This document shows, in pieces, positions 7,993 to 16,894 of a stretch of 64,000 nt of DNA (the first letter of the stretch is position 1; each line of letters starts with the position of its first letter). The stretch comes from Alphaproteobacteria bacterium (GTDB lineage: Bacteria; Pseudomonadota; Alphaproteobacteria; Reyranellales; Reyranellaceae). The translations under genes and the position numbers were made by a program. The notes beneath the pieces are model-generated. The model worked only from the letters and a program-made list of their open reading frames with translations. It was not told the DNA's origin and made no database searches. The DNA lies in contig JAFKFL010000015.1 in NCBI GenBank assembly GCA_017308235.1, positions 124,001-188,000 on the forward strand, read 5' to 3'.

Positions 7993-9135
7993 TCAGTTGA
8001 TCAGCCCGTAGAACTTCCCGGCGTTGGTGCAGGTGATCATCTTGGTCACCTCGGCCGGGACCTCGGCGAACTGCTCCTTGATATACTGGTCGGAGTTCGG
8101 CCACACGCCGTCGCCGTGCGGGTAGTCGGAGCCCCACATCAGGCTTTCCGCACCCATGTCGTCGATCAGCTTGGCGCCGATGCGATCGAACTGGAACGTC
8201 GCCTTGCACTGACGGCGCCAGTAGTCGCTGGGCTTCATCTTGAGGCCGAGATCGGTGAAGCGATCCTCCCATTCGAAGTCCATGCGGTCGAGCGCGTAGG
8301 GGATCCAGCCGCAGCCCGATTCGCCGAAGGCGATACGCACGTGCGGATAGCGCTCCAGCACGTTGGCGGCGATGATCGCGGCCAGGATGTTGACCAGGTT
8401 CATCTGGAAGCCGGAGACGACGGTAAAGAACACCGAACGCCCGACGCGGCCGGGATGCTTGGTGATCATGTCGGGCGGCACATTGGGGAAGGTATGGAAG
8501 TGCAGCGGGAGCTGCACGTCGTTCACCGCCTTCCACAGCGGCTCCCACATCGGATGCCACATCGGCTCCATGTCCCATGAGCACGAAAGCTCGAGGCCAC
8601 GCAGGCCCATCTTGGCCACGCGGTAGATCTCCTTCACCGCGGCGTCGATGTCGCCGTAGGGCAGGCAGGCGAGACCGATATGCCGGTCGGGATAGTGGCT
8701 GCAGAACTCCTTCAGCCAGTCATTGTAGATGCGCAACATCTCGTTGGCGGCCTCGGCGTCGTTCAGGCGGCCGGCGGCACCCAGGATGCCGTAGATCACC
8801 TCGGCATCGACATGGTCGCGATCGAGGTCCTTGATGCGCAGATGTGGGTCGGAGACGCGGCGGATGTCCTTGGCGCCATCGATGTAGAGGCCTGTTTCTG
8901 CCATCACGTCGACTCGGTGGTGCTTGCCTTTGACGTACTTGCTGCCGGCCGGGCCCACGCCGTTCTTGAAGCCGAAGGTGGCGCCGTTCTTGGCCATCCA
9001 TTTCGGACCGTCATCGCTGTCCTCGACATAGGGCATGCGGTCCTTGAGCTCGCGCGGCGCCATCGACGTGAAGAGATCGGGCGGCATCCAAGGCAGGTCG
9101 AGATGGCAATCGGCCGAAATGCGATTGTACTTCAT
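7993..9135 (-). CDS. Amidohydrolase family 2 protein (ACMSD/LigY-like metal hydrolase)
   Basis: A 380-residue TIM-barrel metal-dependent hydrolase or decarboxylase. Evidence is the N-terminal SADCHLDLPWMPPD, the LPLHFHTF histidine strand (about 203-210), FGESGCGWIPYALDRMDFEW (the family block in the last third) and MWGSDYPHGDG with the C-terminal metal Asp. The first motif is HxD where the family usually has HxH. Relatives act on aromatic ring-cleavage products or decarboxylate aromatic acids; the substrate is unknown here. GGAGCGCC precedes the ATG. It is divergent from the GFA pair, with a 77-base gap. Confidence 0.85.
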   Translation of the reverse strand: MKYNRISADCHLDLPWMPPDLFTSMAPRELKDRMPYVEDSDDGPKWMAKNGATFGFKNGVGPAGSKYVKGKHHRVDVMAETGLYIDGAKDIRRVSDPHLRIKDLDRDHVDAEVIYGILGAAGRLNDAEAANEMLRIYNDWLKEFCSHYPDRHIGLACLPYGDIDAAVKEIYRVAKMGLRGLELSCSWDMEPMWHPMWEPLWKAVNDVQLPLHFHTFPNVPPDMITKHPGRVGRSVFFTVVSGFQMNLVNILAAIIAANVLERYPHVRIAFGESGCGWIPYALDRMDFEWEDRFTDLGLKMKPSDYWRRQCKATFQFDRIGAKLIDDMGAESLMWGSDYPHGDGVWPNSDQYIKEQFAEVPAEVTKMITCTNAGKFYGLIN

Positions 9136-9212
9136 CGGGCGCTCCTCTATTGCCCGAATTCTGCGCCCTGGCCCGCCGGACGCAAGGGCTCCGTTTCGAT
9201 AGGAGGGAGATC

Positions 9213-9611
9213 ATGAAAGGAAGCTGCCTCTGCAGCGCCGTCGTCTATGAGGCCGAGGCGCCCGGTCTTCTGATCGGCCATTGCTCCTGCCGGACTTGCC
9301 GTAAGGCGCATGCGGCCCCTTTCACCACGACGGCGCGGGTGCCTCGCGACAAGTTCAGGTGGCTGGCCGGCGCGGACAAGCTCCGGGCCTTCGAGTCATC
9401 CCCTGGCAAGAACCGGCATTTCTGCTCGATATGCGGCTCGCACCTGATTGCGGAACGGCCGGCCGAGCCGCACGTCATCCTGCGGGTCGCCACCCTTGAT
9501 GAGGATCCCGGCGTGAAACCAATCGTCCATATCTGGCGCAGCCATGAGATGCCCTGGCTCGCCTACGAAGGGGACATCAAGCGCTTCGATGAATGGCCGC
9601 CGGGGCGATAG
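9213..9611 (+). CDS. GFA-family zinc protein, copy 1
   Basis: A 132-residue protein of the glutathione-dependent formaldehyde-activating (GFA, CENP-V) fold. Zinc ligands are visible: Cys5 and Cys7 (GSCLCSAV), CSCRTC (about 24-29) and FCSICGS (about 71-77). The family binds glutathione adducts or zinc, and true formaldehyde activity is proven for few members. The start is the ATG at 9213 behind AGGAGGGA; the reading frame extends upstream without a ribosome site. It is followed 13 bases later by a paralogue. Confidence 0.88.
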   Translation: MKGSCLCSAVVYEAEAPGLLIGHCSCRTCRKAHAAPFTTTARVPRDKFRWLAGADKLRAFESSPGKNRHFCSICGSHLIAERPAEPHVILRVATLDEDPGVKPIVHIWRSHEMPWLAYEGDIKRFDEWPPGR

Positions 9612-9624
9612 ACAGGAGGAGATC

Positions 9625-10029
9625 ATGAAAGGAAGCTGCCTCTGCGGCGCCGTTGTCTTTGAGGCCGAGGCTCCGGCCGGTGGCCTACGCATCGGTTTGT
9701 GCTCGTGCCGGTTCTGCCGGAAGGCGCATGCCGCTCCGTTCAACGCTTATGCCACGGTGCCGCGCGAAAACTTCCGTTGGCTGCAGGGCGAGGACAGGGT
9801 CCAAACCTACGCATCTTCGCCCGGCAAGAACCGCCATTTCTGCTCGATCTGCGGCTCGCAGCTCGTCGCCGAACATCCCGGCGAACCCGACCTGCTCCTG
9901 CGTGTCGCCCTTCTAGACGAGGATCCCGGCGCTCGGCCTGTTGAGCAGATCTTCCGCAGTCACGAGGTGCCCTGGCTCGCCTGGGAAGGCGACATCAAGC
10001 GCTTCGACGAATGGCCGGCTGGAAGGTAG
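9625..10029 (+). CDS. GFA-family zinc protein, copy 2 (tandem paralogue)
   Basis: A 134-residue paralogue of the upstream gene. It shares the first residues MKGSCLC and the same cysteine set: Cys5, Cys7, CSCRFC and FCSICGS. The C-terminal DIKRFDEWP block is identical. The upstream AGGAGGAGATC is nearly the same as that of copy 1, so the ribosome site was duplicated with the gene. It differs by two extra residues (APAGGLRIG versus APGLLIG), and the substitutions are spread along the protein, which means the duplication is not recent. Confidence 0.88.
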   Translation: MKGSCLCGAVVFEAEAPAGGLRIGLCSCRFCRKAHAAPFNAYATVPRENFRWLQGEDRVQTYASSPGKNRHFCSICGSQLVAEHPGEPDLLLRVALLDEDPGARPVEQIFRSHEVPWLAWEGDIKRFDEWPAGR

Positions 10030-10097
10030 TTGGGTTCTGGAGAGACTTGAGGCGCACGGCCGCGAGTCGCATCATTTGACGGTCAGGGAGTGTTCAA

Positions 10098-11762
10098 ATG
10101 GCAACGGAGGCCGTCAGCCGTCTCGAAGGAGACTTCGACTACATCGTCGTGGGGGCTGGGTCGGCTGGGTGCGTGCTGGCCAACCGCCTGTCGGCGGACC
10201 AGCGGTCGCGGGTCCTGGTGCTGGAGGCGGGCGGGCGTGACAGCTGGATCTGGTTTCACATCCCGGCCGGCTACCTGTTCGCGATCGGCAATCCGCGCGC
10301 CGACTGGATGTTCCAGACCGAGAAGGAACCAGGTCTCAACGGGCGCAGCCTCAACTATCCGCGTGGCAAGGTGATCGGCGGCTGCTCGGCCATCAACGGC
10401 ATGATCTCCATGCGAGGCCAGGCTGAGGACTACGATCACTGGCGCCAGCTCGGGCTCGCCGGCTGGGGATGGGACGATGTCCTGCCAGTGTTCAAGCGGC
10501 TGGACGGGCATTTCCTCGGTGAGACCGAGTATCACGGCGCATCAGGCGAATGGCGGGTCGAGCCGCTGCGGGTGAGGTGGGACATTCTGGACGCGGTCGC
10601 CAAGGCCGCGACGGAAATGGGCATTCCCGCGACGACGAACTTCAACACAGGCAACAACAATGGCGTGGGCTACTTCCACGTCAACCAGAAGCGCGGCGTG
10701 CGCATGTCGACGGCCCGTGCCTTCCTGAAGCCCGTCCTTAAGCGACCCAACCTCCGGCTCGAGACCGGCGTGTTGGTCGAGAAGGTGCTGTTCGACGGCC
10801 GGCGCGCTGTCGGCATACGATTCAGGCAAAACGGACGCGTCGTTGAAGCGCGGGCTCGGGGAGAGATCATCCTGTCGGCGGGTGCGGTGGGTTCGCCGCA
10901 GATCTTGCAGCTCTCCGGCGTCGGCCCGGCCGAGTGGCTCGATGAGTTCGGCATCGCGCCCGTGCTCGACAAACCAGGCGTGGGCCGCAACCTGCAGGAC
11001 CATCTGCAACAGCGCGCCATCTTCAAGGTCCAGGGCGCCAAGACACTCAACACGACCTACCATTCCCTGGTCGGGCGCGCGTTGATCGGGACCGAGTACG
11101 CCTTGTTCCAGTCGGGGCCGCTTGCGATGGCGCCATCGCAGCTCGGCATCTTCACCATGTCTTCGTCGGACCACGAGCGGCCGAACATCGAGTTCCATGT
11201 CCAGCCGCTCTCGCTCGACAAGTTCGGCGAGCCGCTGCATCGCTTTCCCGCCATCACGGTCAGCGCCTGCAACCTCCGTCCGACGTCGCGAGGCACGATC
11301 CGGCTGCGCTCGGGCAACCCCTCGGACAAGCCGATGATCGCGCCCAACTATCTCTCGACGTTCGAGGACAAGCGCGTGGCGGCCGATGCGATCCGCGTGA
11401 CGCGCCGGCTGATGCGTCAGCCGGCGATGCGGGTCCACGCCCCAGAGGAATATTTGCCGGGTCCTGGTGTCGGCGACGATGATGCCTCATTGGCGAAGGC
11501 CGCAGGCGATATCGGCACGACGATCTTCCATCCCATCGGCACGGCGAAGATGGGCCTGCCGTCCGATCCGACGGCGGTCGTGGATGAAAGGCTGCGCGTC
11601 ATCGGTCTCGATGGCCTGCGCGTGGTCGATGCTTCGGTGATGCCGACGATTACCTCGGGCAACACCAACACGCCCACCATCATGATCGCCGACAAAGCAG
11701 CGCAGATGATCATCGCCGACGCGCGTGACAGGCAGGGAACGTCGAGTCGCAACGCAGCCTGA
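10098..11762 (+). CDS. GMC-family FAD oxidoreductase (choline dehydrogenase-like)
   Basis: A 554-residue flavin alcohol dehydrogenase or oxidase. The N-terminal ADP-binding motif is DYIVVGAGSAGCVLANRL (about 14-31). GMC signature 1 is GKVIGGCSAINGMISMRG and signature 2 is GAVGSPQILQLSGVGP. The C-terminal active site has FHPIGTAKMG with the catalytic His, and the family ending TSGNTNTPTIMIADKAA. Relatives oxidise choline, alcohols, polyethylene glycol or glycosides; the substrate is not fixed here. GGGAG lies eight bases before the ATG. A solute-binding gene for a peptide-type ABC transporter follows 136 bases downstream, but no permease is nearby. Confidence 0.9.
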   Translation: MATEAVSRLEGDFDYIVVGAGSAGCVLANRLSADQRSRVLVLEAGGRDSWIWFHIPAGYLFAIGNPRADWMFQTEKEPGLNGRSLNYPRGKVIGGCSAINGMISMRGQAEDYDHWRQLGLAGWGWDDVLPVFKRLDGHFLGETEYHGASGEWRVEPLRVRWDILDAVAKAATEMGIPATTNFNTGNNNGVGYFHVNQKRGVRMSTARAFLKPVLKRPNLRLETGVLVEKVLFDGRRAVGIRFRQNGRVVEARARGEIILSAGAVGSPQILQLSGVGPAEWLDEFGIAPVLDKPGVGRNLQDHLQQRAIFKVQGAKTLNTTYHSLVGRALIGTEYALFQSGPLAMAPSQLGIFTMSSSDHERPNIEFHVQPLSLDKFGEPLHRFPAITVSACNLRPTSRGTIRLRSGNPSDKPMIAPNYLSTFEDKRVAADAIRVTRRLMRQPAMRVHAPEEYLPGPGVGDDDASLAKAAGDIGTTIFHPIGTAKMGLPSDPTAVVDERLRVIGLDGLRVVDASVMPTITSGNTNTPTIMIADKAAQMIIADARDRQGTSSRNAA

Positions 11763-11898
11763 CAGAGAAAGCTGCCCAAGTGTCCGTTGTACGGATGCGG
11801 TTCACCATATCGCTCATCTAATCGCCTAACATTGTGGCGATGGCCGAGACACTTCACCTATGGTGACGGCGGGGAGTTAAAGACAGGTGAAGTTTTCC

Positions 11899-13476
11899 AT
11901 GAGTAATCGGACTTTTGCCGTCGCGATGGCGGTTGCGTTGGCGTTTTCCGGATCGGCGGTTTCGTACGACGTCCATGCGCAGACGACACTGCGCGCGGTC
12001 ATGCATTCGGATCTGAAGGTCATGGATCCGATCTGGTCGACGGCACTCATCGCGCGGAACCATGCCTATATGGTCTACGACACGCTGTTCGCGCGCGACG
12101 CCGACCTCAAGATCCAACCGCAGATGGTCGAGAGCTACGACGTGTCCCCGGACATGCTGGTCTGGACGTTCAAATTGCGCGACGGCCTGAAATTCTCCGA
12201 CGGCACGCCGGTCACATCCGAAGACGTCGTTCCGTCGGTGAAGCGTTGGGGGGTGCGCGACGCGTTGGGCCAGCTCCTGTTCAGCAAGACGGCCTCGCTC
12301 GAAGCGGTCGATGCCAAGACCTTCCGCCTCACCCTGAAGGAGAAGACCGGTATTGTCCTGTCGGCGCTGGCCAAGATATCGGGCAATCCCTTCATCATGC
12401 CCAAGCGCGTCGCGGAAACAGACCCGTTCAAGCAGATCGACAACTATATCGGCTCGGGTCCGTTCATGCTGAAGCAGGACGAGAGCAAGCCTGGCGAGAA
12501 AACCGTTTATGTGAAGAACCCGTATTACCAGCCACGATCCGAGCCGCCCTCCGGCATGGCCGGTGGCAAGGTCGCCAAGATCGATCGGGTCGAATGGATC
12601 GCCATCGCCGATCCGCAAACTGCGGTGAATGCCCTGCTTGCGGGCGAGGTCGACTATATCGAAGCGCCTCAGCACGACCTCTACAAGCTGATCAAGGACG
12701 ACAAGAACTCGGAGCTCGTTACGCTCGACAAGTTCGGCAACCAGTTCCTCTTCCGCTACAACCAGCTCACCAAGCCGTTCGACAACGTCAAGATTCGGGA
12801 GGCGCTGCTCTACGCCTTCAAGCAGGAGGATTTCCTCGCCGCCTCCATCGGCGATCCCGCCTATTACAGCACCTGCAAGGCGATGTTCATCTGCGGCGGT
12901 CCCTATGCCACCACCGCAGGCTTCGAAGATAAGTTCGAGGGCAACATTGCCAAAGCCAAGGAACTCCTGAAGGAGGGCGGCTACGACGGCACCCCCGTCG
13001 TCCTGCTGCAATCGACCGATCTTGAGGTGCTCACCAACACCGCGCCGGTCGCCAAAGCCGCGATGGAAAAGATCGGCATGAAGGTCGAGATGTATTCAAT
13101 GGATTGGCAGACCCTGGTGGCCCGCCGCAGCCGCAAGGACCCTGCCGACAAGGGCGGCTGGAGCGCGTCCATCACCTATGTTCCTGGCGCCGATGCGGCC
13201 GATCCGGCGGCCTACACCTTCGTAGCGGCCGGTTGCGACAAGGCGTGGTACGGATGGCCGTGCGACGCGGAGATCACGAAGCTCCGCGAAGCTTTCGCCA
13301 GCGAAACCGACGAGGCCAAGCGCAAGGAGATCATCGAGAAGCTCCAGATATATGTCGCGGAGCACCCGACGCATGCCATCCTGGGGCAATTCACCGGCGC
13401 GACGGCGATTTCCCGCAAGCTCTCCGGTGTGGTTCCGGCCCCGGCGCCGGTGTTCTGGAACGTCACCAAGAAGTGA
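11899..13476 (+). CDS. ABC transporter substrate-binding protein, family 5 (peptide/nickel type)
   Basis: A periplasmic binding protein of about 525 residues. It has a Sec signal peptide (hydrophobic residues about 6-22, cleavage near HAQ-TT) and the family 5 pattern: VMHSDLKVMDPIWST, then MLVWTFKLRDGLKFSDGTPVTSEDV, and DNVKIREALLYAFKQEDF. It would deliver peptides, opines or similar solutes. No permease or ATPase gene is adjacent, so it is an orphan or works with distant subunits. I chose the ATG at 11899, which has AGGTGA eight bases upstream; a GTG at 11887 is the alternative. It converges on ald, with a hairpin between them. Confidence 0.9.
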   Translation: MSNRTFAVAMAVALAFSGSAVSYDVHAQTTLRAVMHSDLKVMDPIWSTALIARNHAYMVYDTLFARDADLKIQPQMVESYDVSPDMLVWTFKLRDGLKFSDGTPVTSEDVVPSVKRWGVRDALGQLLFSKTASLEAVDAKTFRLTLKEKTGIVLSALAKISGNPFIMPKRVAETDPFKQIDNYIGSGPFMLKQDESKPGEKTVYVKNPYYQPRSEPPSGMAGGKVAKIDRVEWIAIADPQTAVNALLAGEVDYIEAPQHDLYKLIKDDKNSELVTLDKFGNQFLFRYNQLTKPFDNVKIREALLYAFKQEDFLAASIGDPAYYSTCKAMFICGGPYATTAGFEDKFEGNIAKAKELLKEGGYDGTPVVLLQSTDLEVLTNTAPVAKAAMEKIGMKVEMYSMDWQTLVARRSRKDPADKGGWSASITYVPGADAADPAAYTFVAAGCDKAWYGWPCDAEITKLREAFASETDEAKRKEIIEKLQIYVAEHPTHAILGQFTGATAISRKLSGVVPAPAPVFWNVTKK

Positions 13477-13503
13477 CGCGCCACGCGGCAAAGAGCCAAT
13501 CCG

Positions 13504-13524
13504 GAGGGGGGCTTACGCCCCCTC
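13504..13524. terminator. Hairpin between the convergent binding-protein gene and ald
   Basis: GAGGGGGGC-TTAC-GCCCCCTC folds into an 8-bp GC stem with one bulged G. It overlaps the last codons of ald and lies 28 bases after the binding-protein stop. No strong T-tract is present on either strand, so it is a likely but imperfect two-way terminator. Confidence 0.5.
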
Positions 13525-14619
13525 GATCGGCGAGTAGGGCAAGCCGAGGCTCTCGGCCACCGCGCGATGGGTGACGCGGCCGCGATGGACATTGACGCCA
13601 TCGCGGAGATGGGGATCCGCCTTCACTGCAGCGAAGCCCTTGTTCGCCAGCGCAAGGCCGAAGGGAAGCGTCGCGTGGTTGAGCGCCTGGCTCGAGGTGA
13701 TGGGAACAGCGCCCGGCATGTTGGCCACGCAATAGTGGATGACGTCATCGACCACGTAGGTCGGATCGGCATGGGTCGTGGGATGTGACGTCTCGAAACA
13801 GCCGCCCTGGTCGATCGCCACGTCGACAATGACGGCGCCGCGCTTCATCGATTTCAGCATGCCGCGGGTGATCAGCTTCGGCGCGCTGGCGCCGGCCACC
13901 AGCACGGCGCCGATCACGACGTCGGCGGCGAAGGCTTCCTCTTCGACCGCTTCGAATGTCGAGAAGCGCGTGCGGACGCGGCCCTGGAACAGCTCGTCGA
14001 GCTCGCGCAGGCGCGGCAGCGAGCGATCGAGCACGGTGACTTCGGCGCCGAACCCAGCGGCGATCCGGGCGGCATGGGTGCCGACCACGCCGCCGCCCAT
14101 CACCACCACGCGCGCCGGCGGAACGCCGGGAACGCCACCAATCAGGAGGCCGCGCCCGCCGGCATGCCGCTTGAGGGCCTCGCCTGCCGCTTCGATCGAC
14201 AGCCGTCCGGCTACTTCGCTCATGGGCGCAAGGAGCGGCAGGCCGCCGCGCGCATCTGTGACGGTTTCGTAGGCCACAGCGGTGCACCCCGAGGCGAGCA
14301 GGCCTTTCGCCTGCTCCGGATCCGGTGCCAGGTGAAGGTAGGTGAAGAGGATCTGCCCTTCGCGCAGCTGCACCCATTCGACCGGCTGTGGTTCCTTGAC
14401 CTTCACGATCATGTCGCAGGTGGCGAAAATCTCGGCCGCGGTCTTGGCCACGGCAGCGCCGGCCTTGCGGTAGACCTCGTCATCGGCGCCGATTCCCGCG
14501 CCGAGCTTGGTCTCGATGACCACCTCGTGGCCGGCATGCACATATTCGCGCACCGCGCCTGGCGTCAGGCCGACGCGATATTCGTGGGTCTTGATCTCTT
14601 TCGGCACGCCGACGCGCAT
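13513..14619 (-). CDS. ald: Alanine dehydrogenase
   Basis: A 368-residue NAD-dependent L-alanine dehydrogenase (alanine to pyruvate and ammonia). The N-terminus is MRVGVPKEIKTHEYRVGLTP, Lys75 lies in VKVKEP and His96 in FTYLHLAPD, both at the canonical catalytic positions. The Rossmann motif is VVMGGGVVGTHAARIA, and the C-terminal block is HYCVANMPGAVPITSSQALN. The length is normal. The ATG at 14619 has GGAGGGA upstream and begins the homology; the longer frame to 14682 is not supported. It is divergent from an Lrp-type regulator, the usual arrangement for amino-acid-induced ald. Confidence 0.95.
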   Translation of the reverse strand: MRVGVPKEIKTHEYRVGLTPGAVREYVHAGHEVVIETKLGAGIGADDEVYRKAGAAVAKTAAEIFATCDMIVKVKEPQPVEWVQLREGQILFTYLHLAPDPEQAKGLLASGCTAVAYETVTDARGGLPLLAPMSEVAGRLSIEAAGEALKRHAGGRGLLIGGVPGVPPARVVVMGGGVVGTHAARIAAGFGAEVTVLDRSLPRLRELDELFQGRVRTRFSTFEAVEEEAFAADVVIGAVLVAGASAPKLITRGMLKSMKRGAVIVDVAIDQGGCFETSHPTTHADPTYVVDDVIHYCVANMPGAVPITSSQALNHATLPFGLALANKGFAAVKADPHLRDGVNVHRGRVTHRAVAESLGLPYSPIEGA

Positions 14620-14707
14620 GAGCGGGATCCCTCCAAGGCTTTCGACAAGCGTATGCCCGCGACAACGTTGAATCCCTTGCAAATTCGTAGCGTTTCGGTG
14701 ACCTATT

Positions 14708-14749
14708 GCAGGAAAATCAGGTGAACATCTGGAATCACGCAGGATTTCA
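14708..14749. promoter_or_regulatory. Possible Lrp-type binding repeats between ald and its regulator
   Basis: GCAGGAAAATCA (14708-14719) and GCAGGATTTCA (14739-14749) are direct repeats with start points 31 bases apart, about three helical turns. They lie in the divergent ald/lrp interval, just before the regulator start. Spaced, same-face repeats fit an Lrp octamer, but this is a sequence guess. Confidence 0.3.
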
Positions 14750-14754
14750 AACAG

Positions 14755-15246
14755 ATGGAACTGGACAAGATCGATACCGCGCTATTAGCGGAGCTGGCGC
14801 GCAATGCCCGGGCAAGCCAAGTCGACCTCGCGGCCCGGGTCGGGCTTTCGAGCACGGCGATCGCGCGCCGGCAGCGGGCGCTCGAAGAGAGCGGCTATAT
14901 CCGCGGCTACCAGGCGGTGCTGAACATGGACCGGTTCGGGCTTTCCACTACTGTCCTGGTGCGGATCAGACTGGAGAGCCAGAGCGAGGAGGCGCTCCGG
15001 TCGTTCGAGGCCGGCGTCGCCGAATGCCCCTCCGTCATCCGATGCTTCCTGGCATCGGGAAGCGACGACTATGTCGTGCTTGTGCTCGCCCGCGACATAG
15101 AAGATTTCGAGCGTATCCACCGGACGGAGCTCTCGCGCCTGCCACGCATCGCGCGCATCCAGTCGAGCTTTTCGATGCGCGAGGTCGTCAATCGCACCGT
15201 CCCGCCGGCGATCTTCGGCAGGACGCGTCCGGTGCGCAAGAAGTAG
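14755..15246 (+). CDS. Lrp/AsnC-family transcriptional regulator
   Basis: A 163-residue regulator. Its N-terminal helix-turn-helix reads LDKIDTALLAELARNARASQ then DLAARVGLSSTAIARR (about residues 2-38), and the C-terminal RAM effector domain has FGLSTTVLVRIRL and SGSDDYVVLVLARDIEDFE. It probably senses an amino acid, most likely alanine given the divergent ald gene (as AldR does), and may also act on mmsA downstream. The ribosome site is weak (AGGAT at a distance). It converges on mmsA with five bases between the stop codons. Confidence 0.92.
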   Translation: MELDKIDTALLAELARNARASQVDLAARVGLSSTAIARRQRALEESGYIRGYQAVLNMDRFGLSTTVLVRIRLESQSEEALRSFEAGVAECPSVIRCFLASGSDDYVVLVLARDIEDFERIHRTELSRLPRIARIQSSFSMREVVNRTVPPAIFGRTRPVRKK

Positions 15247-15251
15247 GACTG

Positions 15252-16748
15252 CTAGGCGCGGGCGTTGAAGTTGAACTCGGCGCCGGAGCGGATGCCGGTT
15301 GGCCAGCGCGCAGTGATGGTCTTGAGCTTGGTGTAGAAGCGCACGCCTTCCATGCCGTAGATACCGTGGTCGCCGAACACCGAGGCCTTCCAGCCGCCGA
15401 AGCTGTGATAGGCGACCGGCACCGGGATCGGCACGTTGATGCCGACCATGCCGATCTTGACGTTGCTGGCGAAGGCGCGCGCGGCGTCGCCGTCGCGGGT
15501 GAAGATCGCCGTGCCGTTGCCGTAGGCATGGTCGTTCACCAGCCCGATCGCCTCATCGAAGCTCTTCGAGCGCACCACCGACAGCACCGGCCCGAAGATC
15601 TCGTCCTTGTAGATCGTCATGTCGGGCGTCACATGGTCGAACAGGCAGCCGCCCATGAAGTTGCCGTTCTCGTAGCCCTGCAGCTTCAGCCCGCGGCCAT
15701 CGACCACCAGTTTGGCGCCTTCCTTCACGCCCTGGTCGACATAGCCCATCACCTTGTCGCGATGCTGGCGCGTCACCAGGGGGCCCATCTCCGACTGCGG
15801 GTCGAGGCCCGGCCCGATTTTGAGTGCCTGCACGCGCGGCGCCAGCTTCTGCATCAGCTTGTCGGCGACATCGCCGACCGCAACCGCGACGGAGATCGCC
15901 ATGCAGCGTTCGCCTGCCGCACCATAGCCCGCGCCGATCAGCGCGTCGGTCGCTTGATCAAGGTCGGCGTCGGGCATCACCACCATGTGGTTCTTGGCGC
16001 CGCACAACGCCTGCACGCGCTTATTCATCGCGGTGCCGGTGTGATAGACGTACTGGCCGATCGCCGTCGAGCCAACGAAGGAGATCGCCGGCACGTCGGG
16101 GTGCTTCAGGAGCGCATCGACCGCGACCTTGTCGCCGTTCACGACCTGGAAGATGCCGGCCGGGGCGCCGGCCTGGGCATAGAGCTCGGCCAGCAGCATC
16201 GGGGCGCTGGGGTCCTTTTCGGAGGGCTTCAGCATGAAGGCGTTGCCGCAGGCCACCGCCATGGCGCCCATCCAGCACGGGATCATGATCGGGAAGTTGA
16301 AGGGTGTGATGCCAGCCACGACGCCGAGCGGCTGGCGAACCGACCAGGTGTCCATGTCGGTGGCCACCTGCTCGGTGAAGTCGCCCTTCATGTGGTGGCC
16401 GATGCCGCAGGCGAACTCGACGACCTCCAGGCCGCGGCCGACCTCGCCCTTGGCGTCGTCGAAGGTCTTGCCGTGCTCGAGCGAGAGCAGGCGGGCAAGC
16501 TCGTCGATGTTCTTTTCGATCAGGCCCTTGAGGTTGAACATCACGCGCTGGCGGCGCAATGGCGCCGTGGCGGCCCAGGCGGCTTGCGCCTTCTTGGCGA
16601 CCTGCACGGCGGCCTCGATCTCGGCCTCGGAGGCGAAGGCCACCTTTGCCGTCACTTCGCCGGTGGCGGGATTGGTGATGTCGCCGGAGCGGCCGCTCTT
16701 GCCGGCAACCGCCTTGTTGTCGATGAAGTGCCCGATGTTCGCGACCAT
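15252..16748 (-). CDS. mmsA: CoA-acylating methylmalonate-semialdehyde dehydrogenase
   Basis: A 498-residue aldehyde dehydrogenase that converts methylmalonate semialdehyde (or malonate semialdehyde) with CoA and NAD to propionyl-CoA (or acetyl-CoA), in valine, inositol and beta-alanine catabolism. The catalytic Cys282 lies in GAAGERCMA. ALCGAKNHMVV has Asn where ordinary ALDHs keep the general-base Glu, which is diagnostic of the CoA-acylating class. PLGVVAGITPFNFP and KPSEKDPSAP are the cofactor-binding blocks. GAGGAAGAC precedes the ATG. It stands alone, without mmsB or acyl-CoA dehydrogenase neighbours. Confidence 0.95.
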   Translation of the reverse strand: MVANIGHFIDNKAVAGKSGRSGDITNPATGEVTAKVAFASEAEIEAAVQVAKKAQAAWAATAPLRRQRVMFNLKGLIEKNIDELARLLSLEHGKTFDDAKGEVGRGLEVVEFACGIGHHMKGDFTEQVATDMDTWSVRQPLGVVAGITPFNFPIMIPCWMGAMAVACGNAFMLKPSEKDPSAPMLLAELYAQAGAPAGIFQVVNGDKVAVDALLKHPDVPAISFVGSTAIGQYVYHTGTAMNKRVQALCGAKNHMVVMPDADLDQATDALIGAGYGAAGERCMAISVAVAVGDVADKLMQKLAPRVQALKIGPGLDPQSEMGPLVTRQHRDKVMGYVDQGVKEGAKLVVDGRGLKLQGYENGNFMGGCLFDHVTPDMTIYKDEIFGPVLSVVRSKSFDEAIGLVNDHAYGNGTAIFTRDGDAARAFASNVKIGMVGINVPIPVPVAYHSFGGWKASVFGDHGIYGMEGVRFYTKLKTITARWPTGIRSGAEFNFNARA

Positions 16749-16894
16749 GTCTTCCTCCGCTGCAGAGGCCGCGTTCTAACACCGCCGCCGGTCGCCCCGC
16801 CACTGCAGGCGGATCAACCCACCATGAATTGACCTCGGCCTCGTTCACGTCTGCGACAAAGAGGCAGCTCGGTCGTGAACGAGGCGCGGTCGGT

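Noticed and set aside
10098..13476. GMC oxidoreductase and binding protein as one transport-catabolism operon
   Set aside because: They are 136 bases apart, and no permease or ATPase is present; the link is not supported beyond adjacency.
14706..16832. 708-codon open frame on the plus strand across the Lrp gene and mmsA
   Set aside because: It lies in another frame of the Lrp gene and antisense to mmsA; both of those have clear family motifs.
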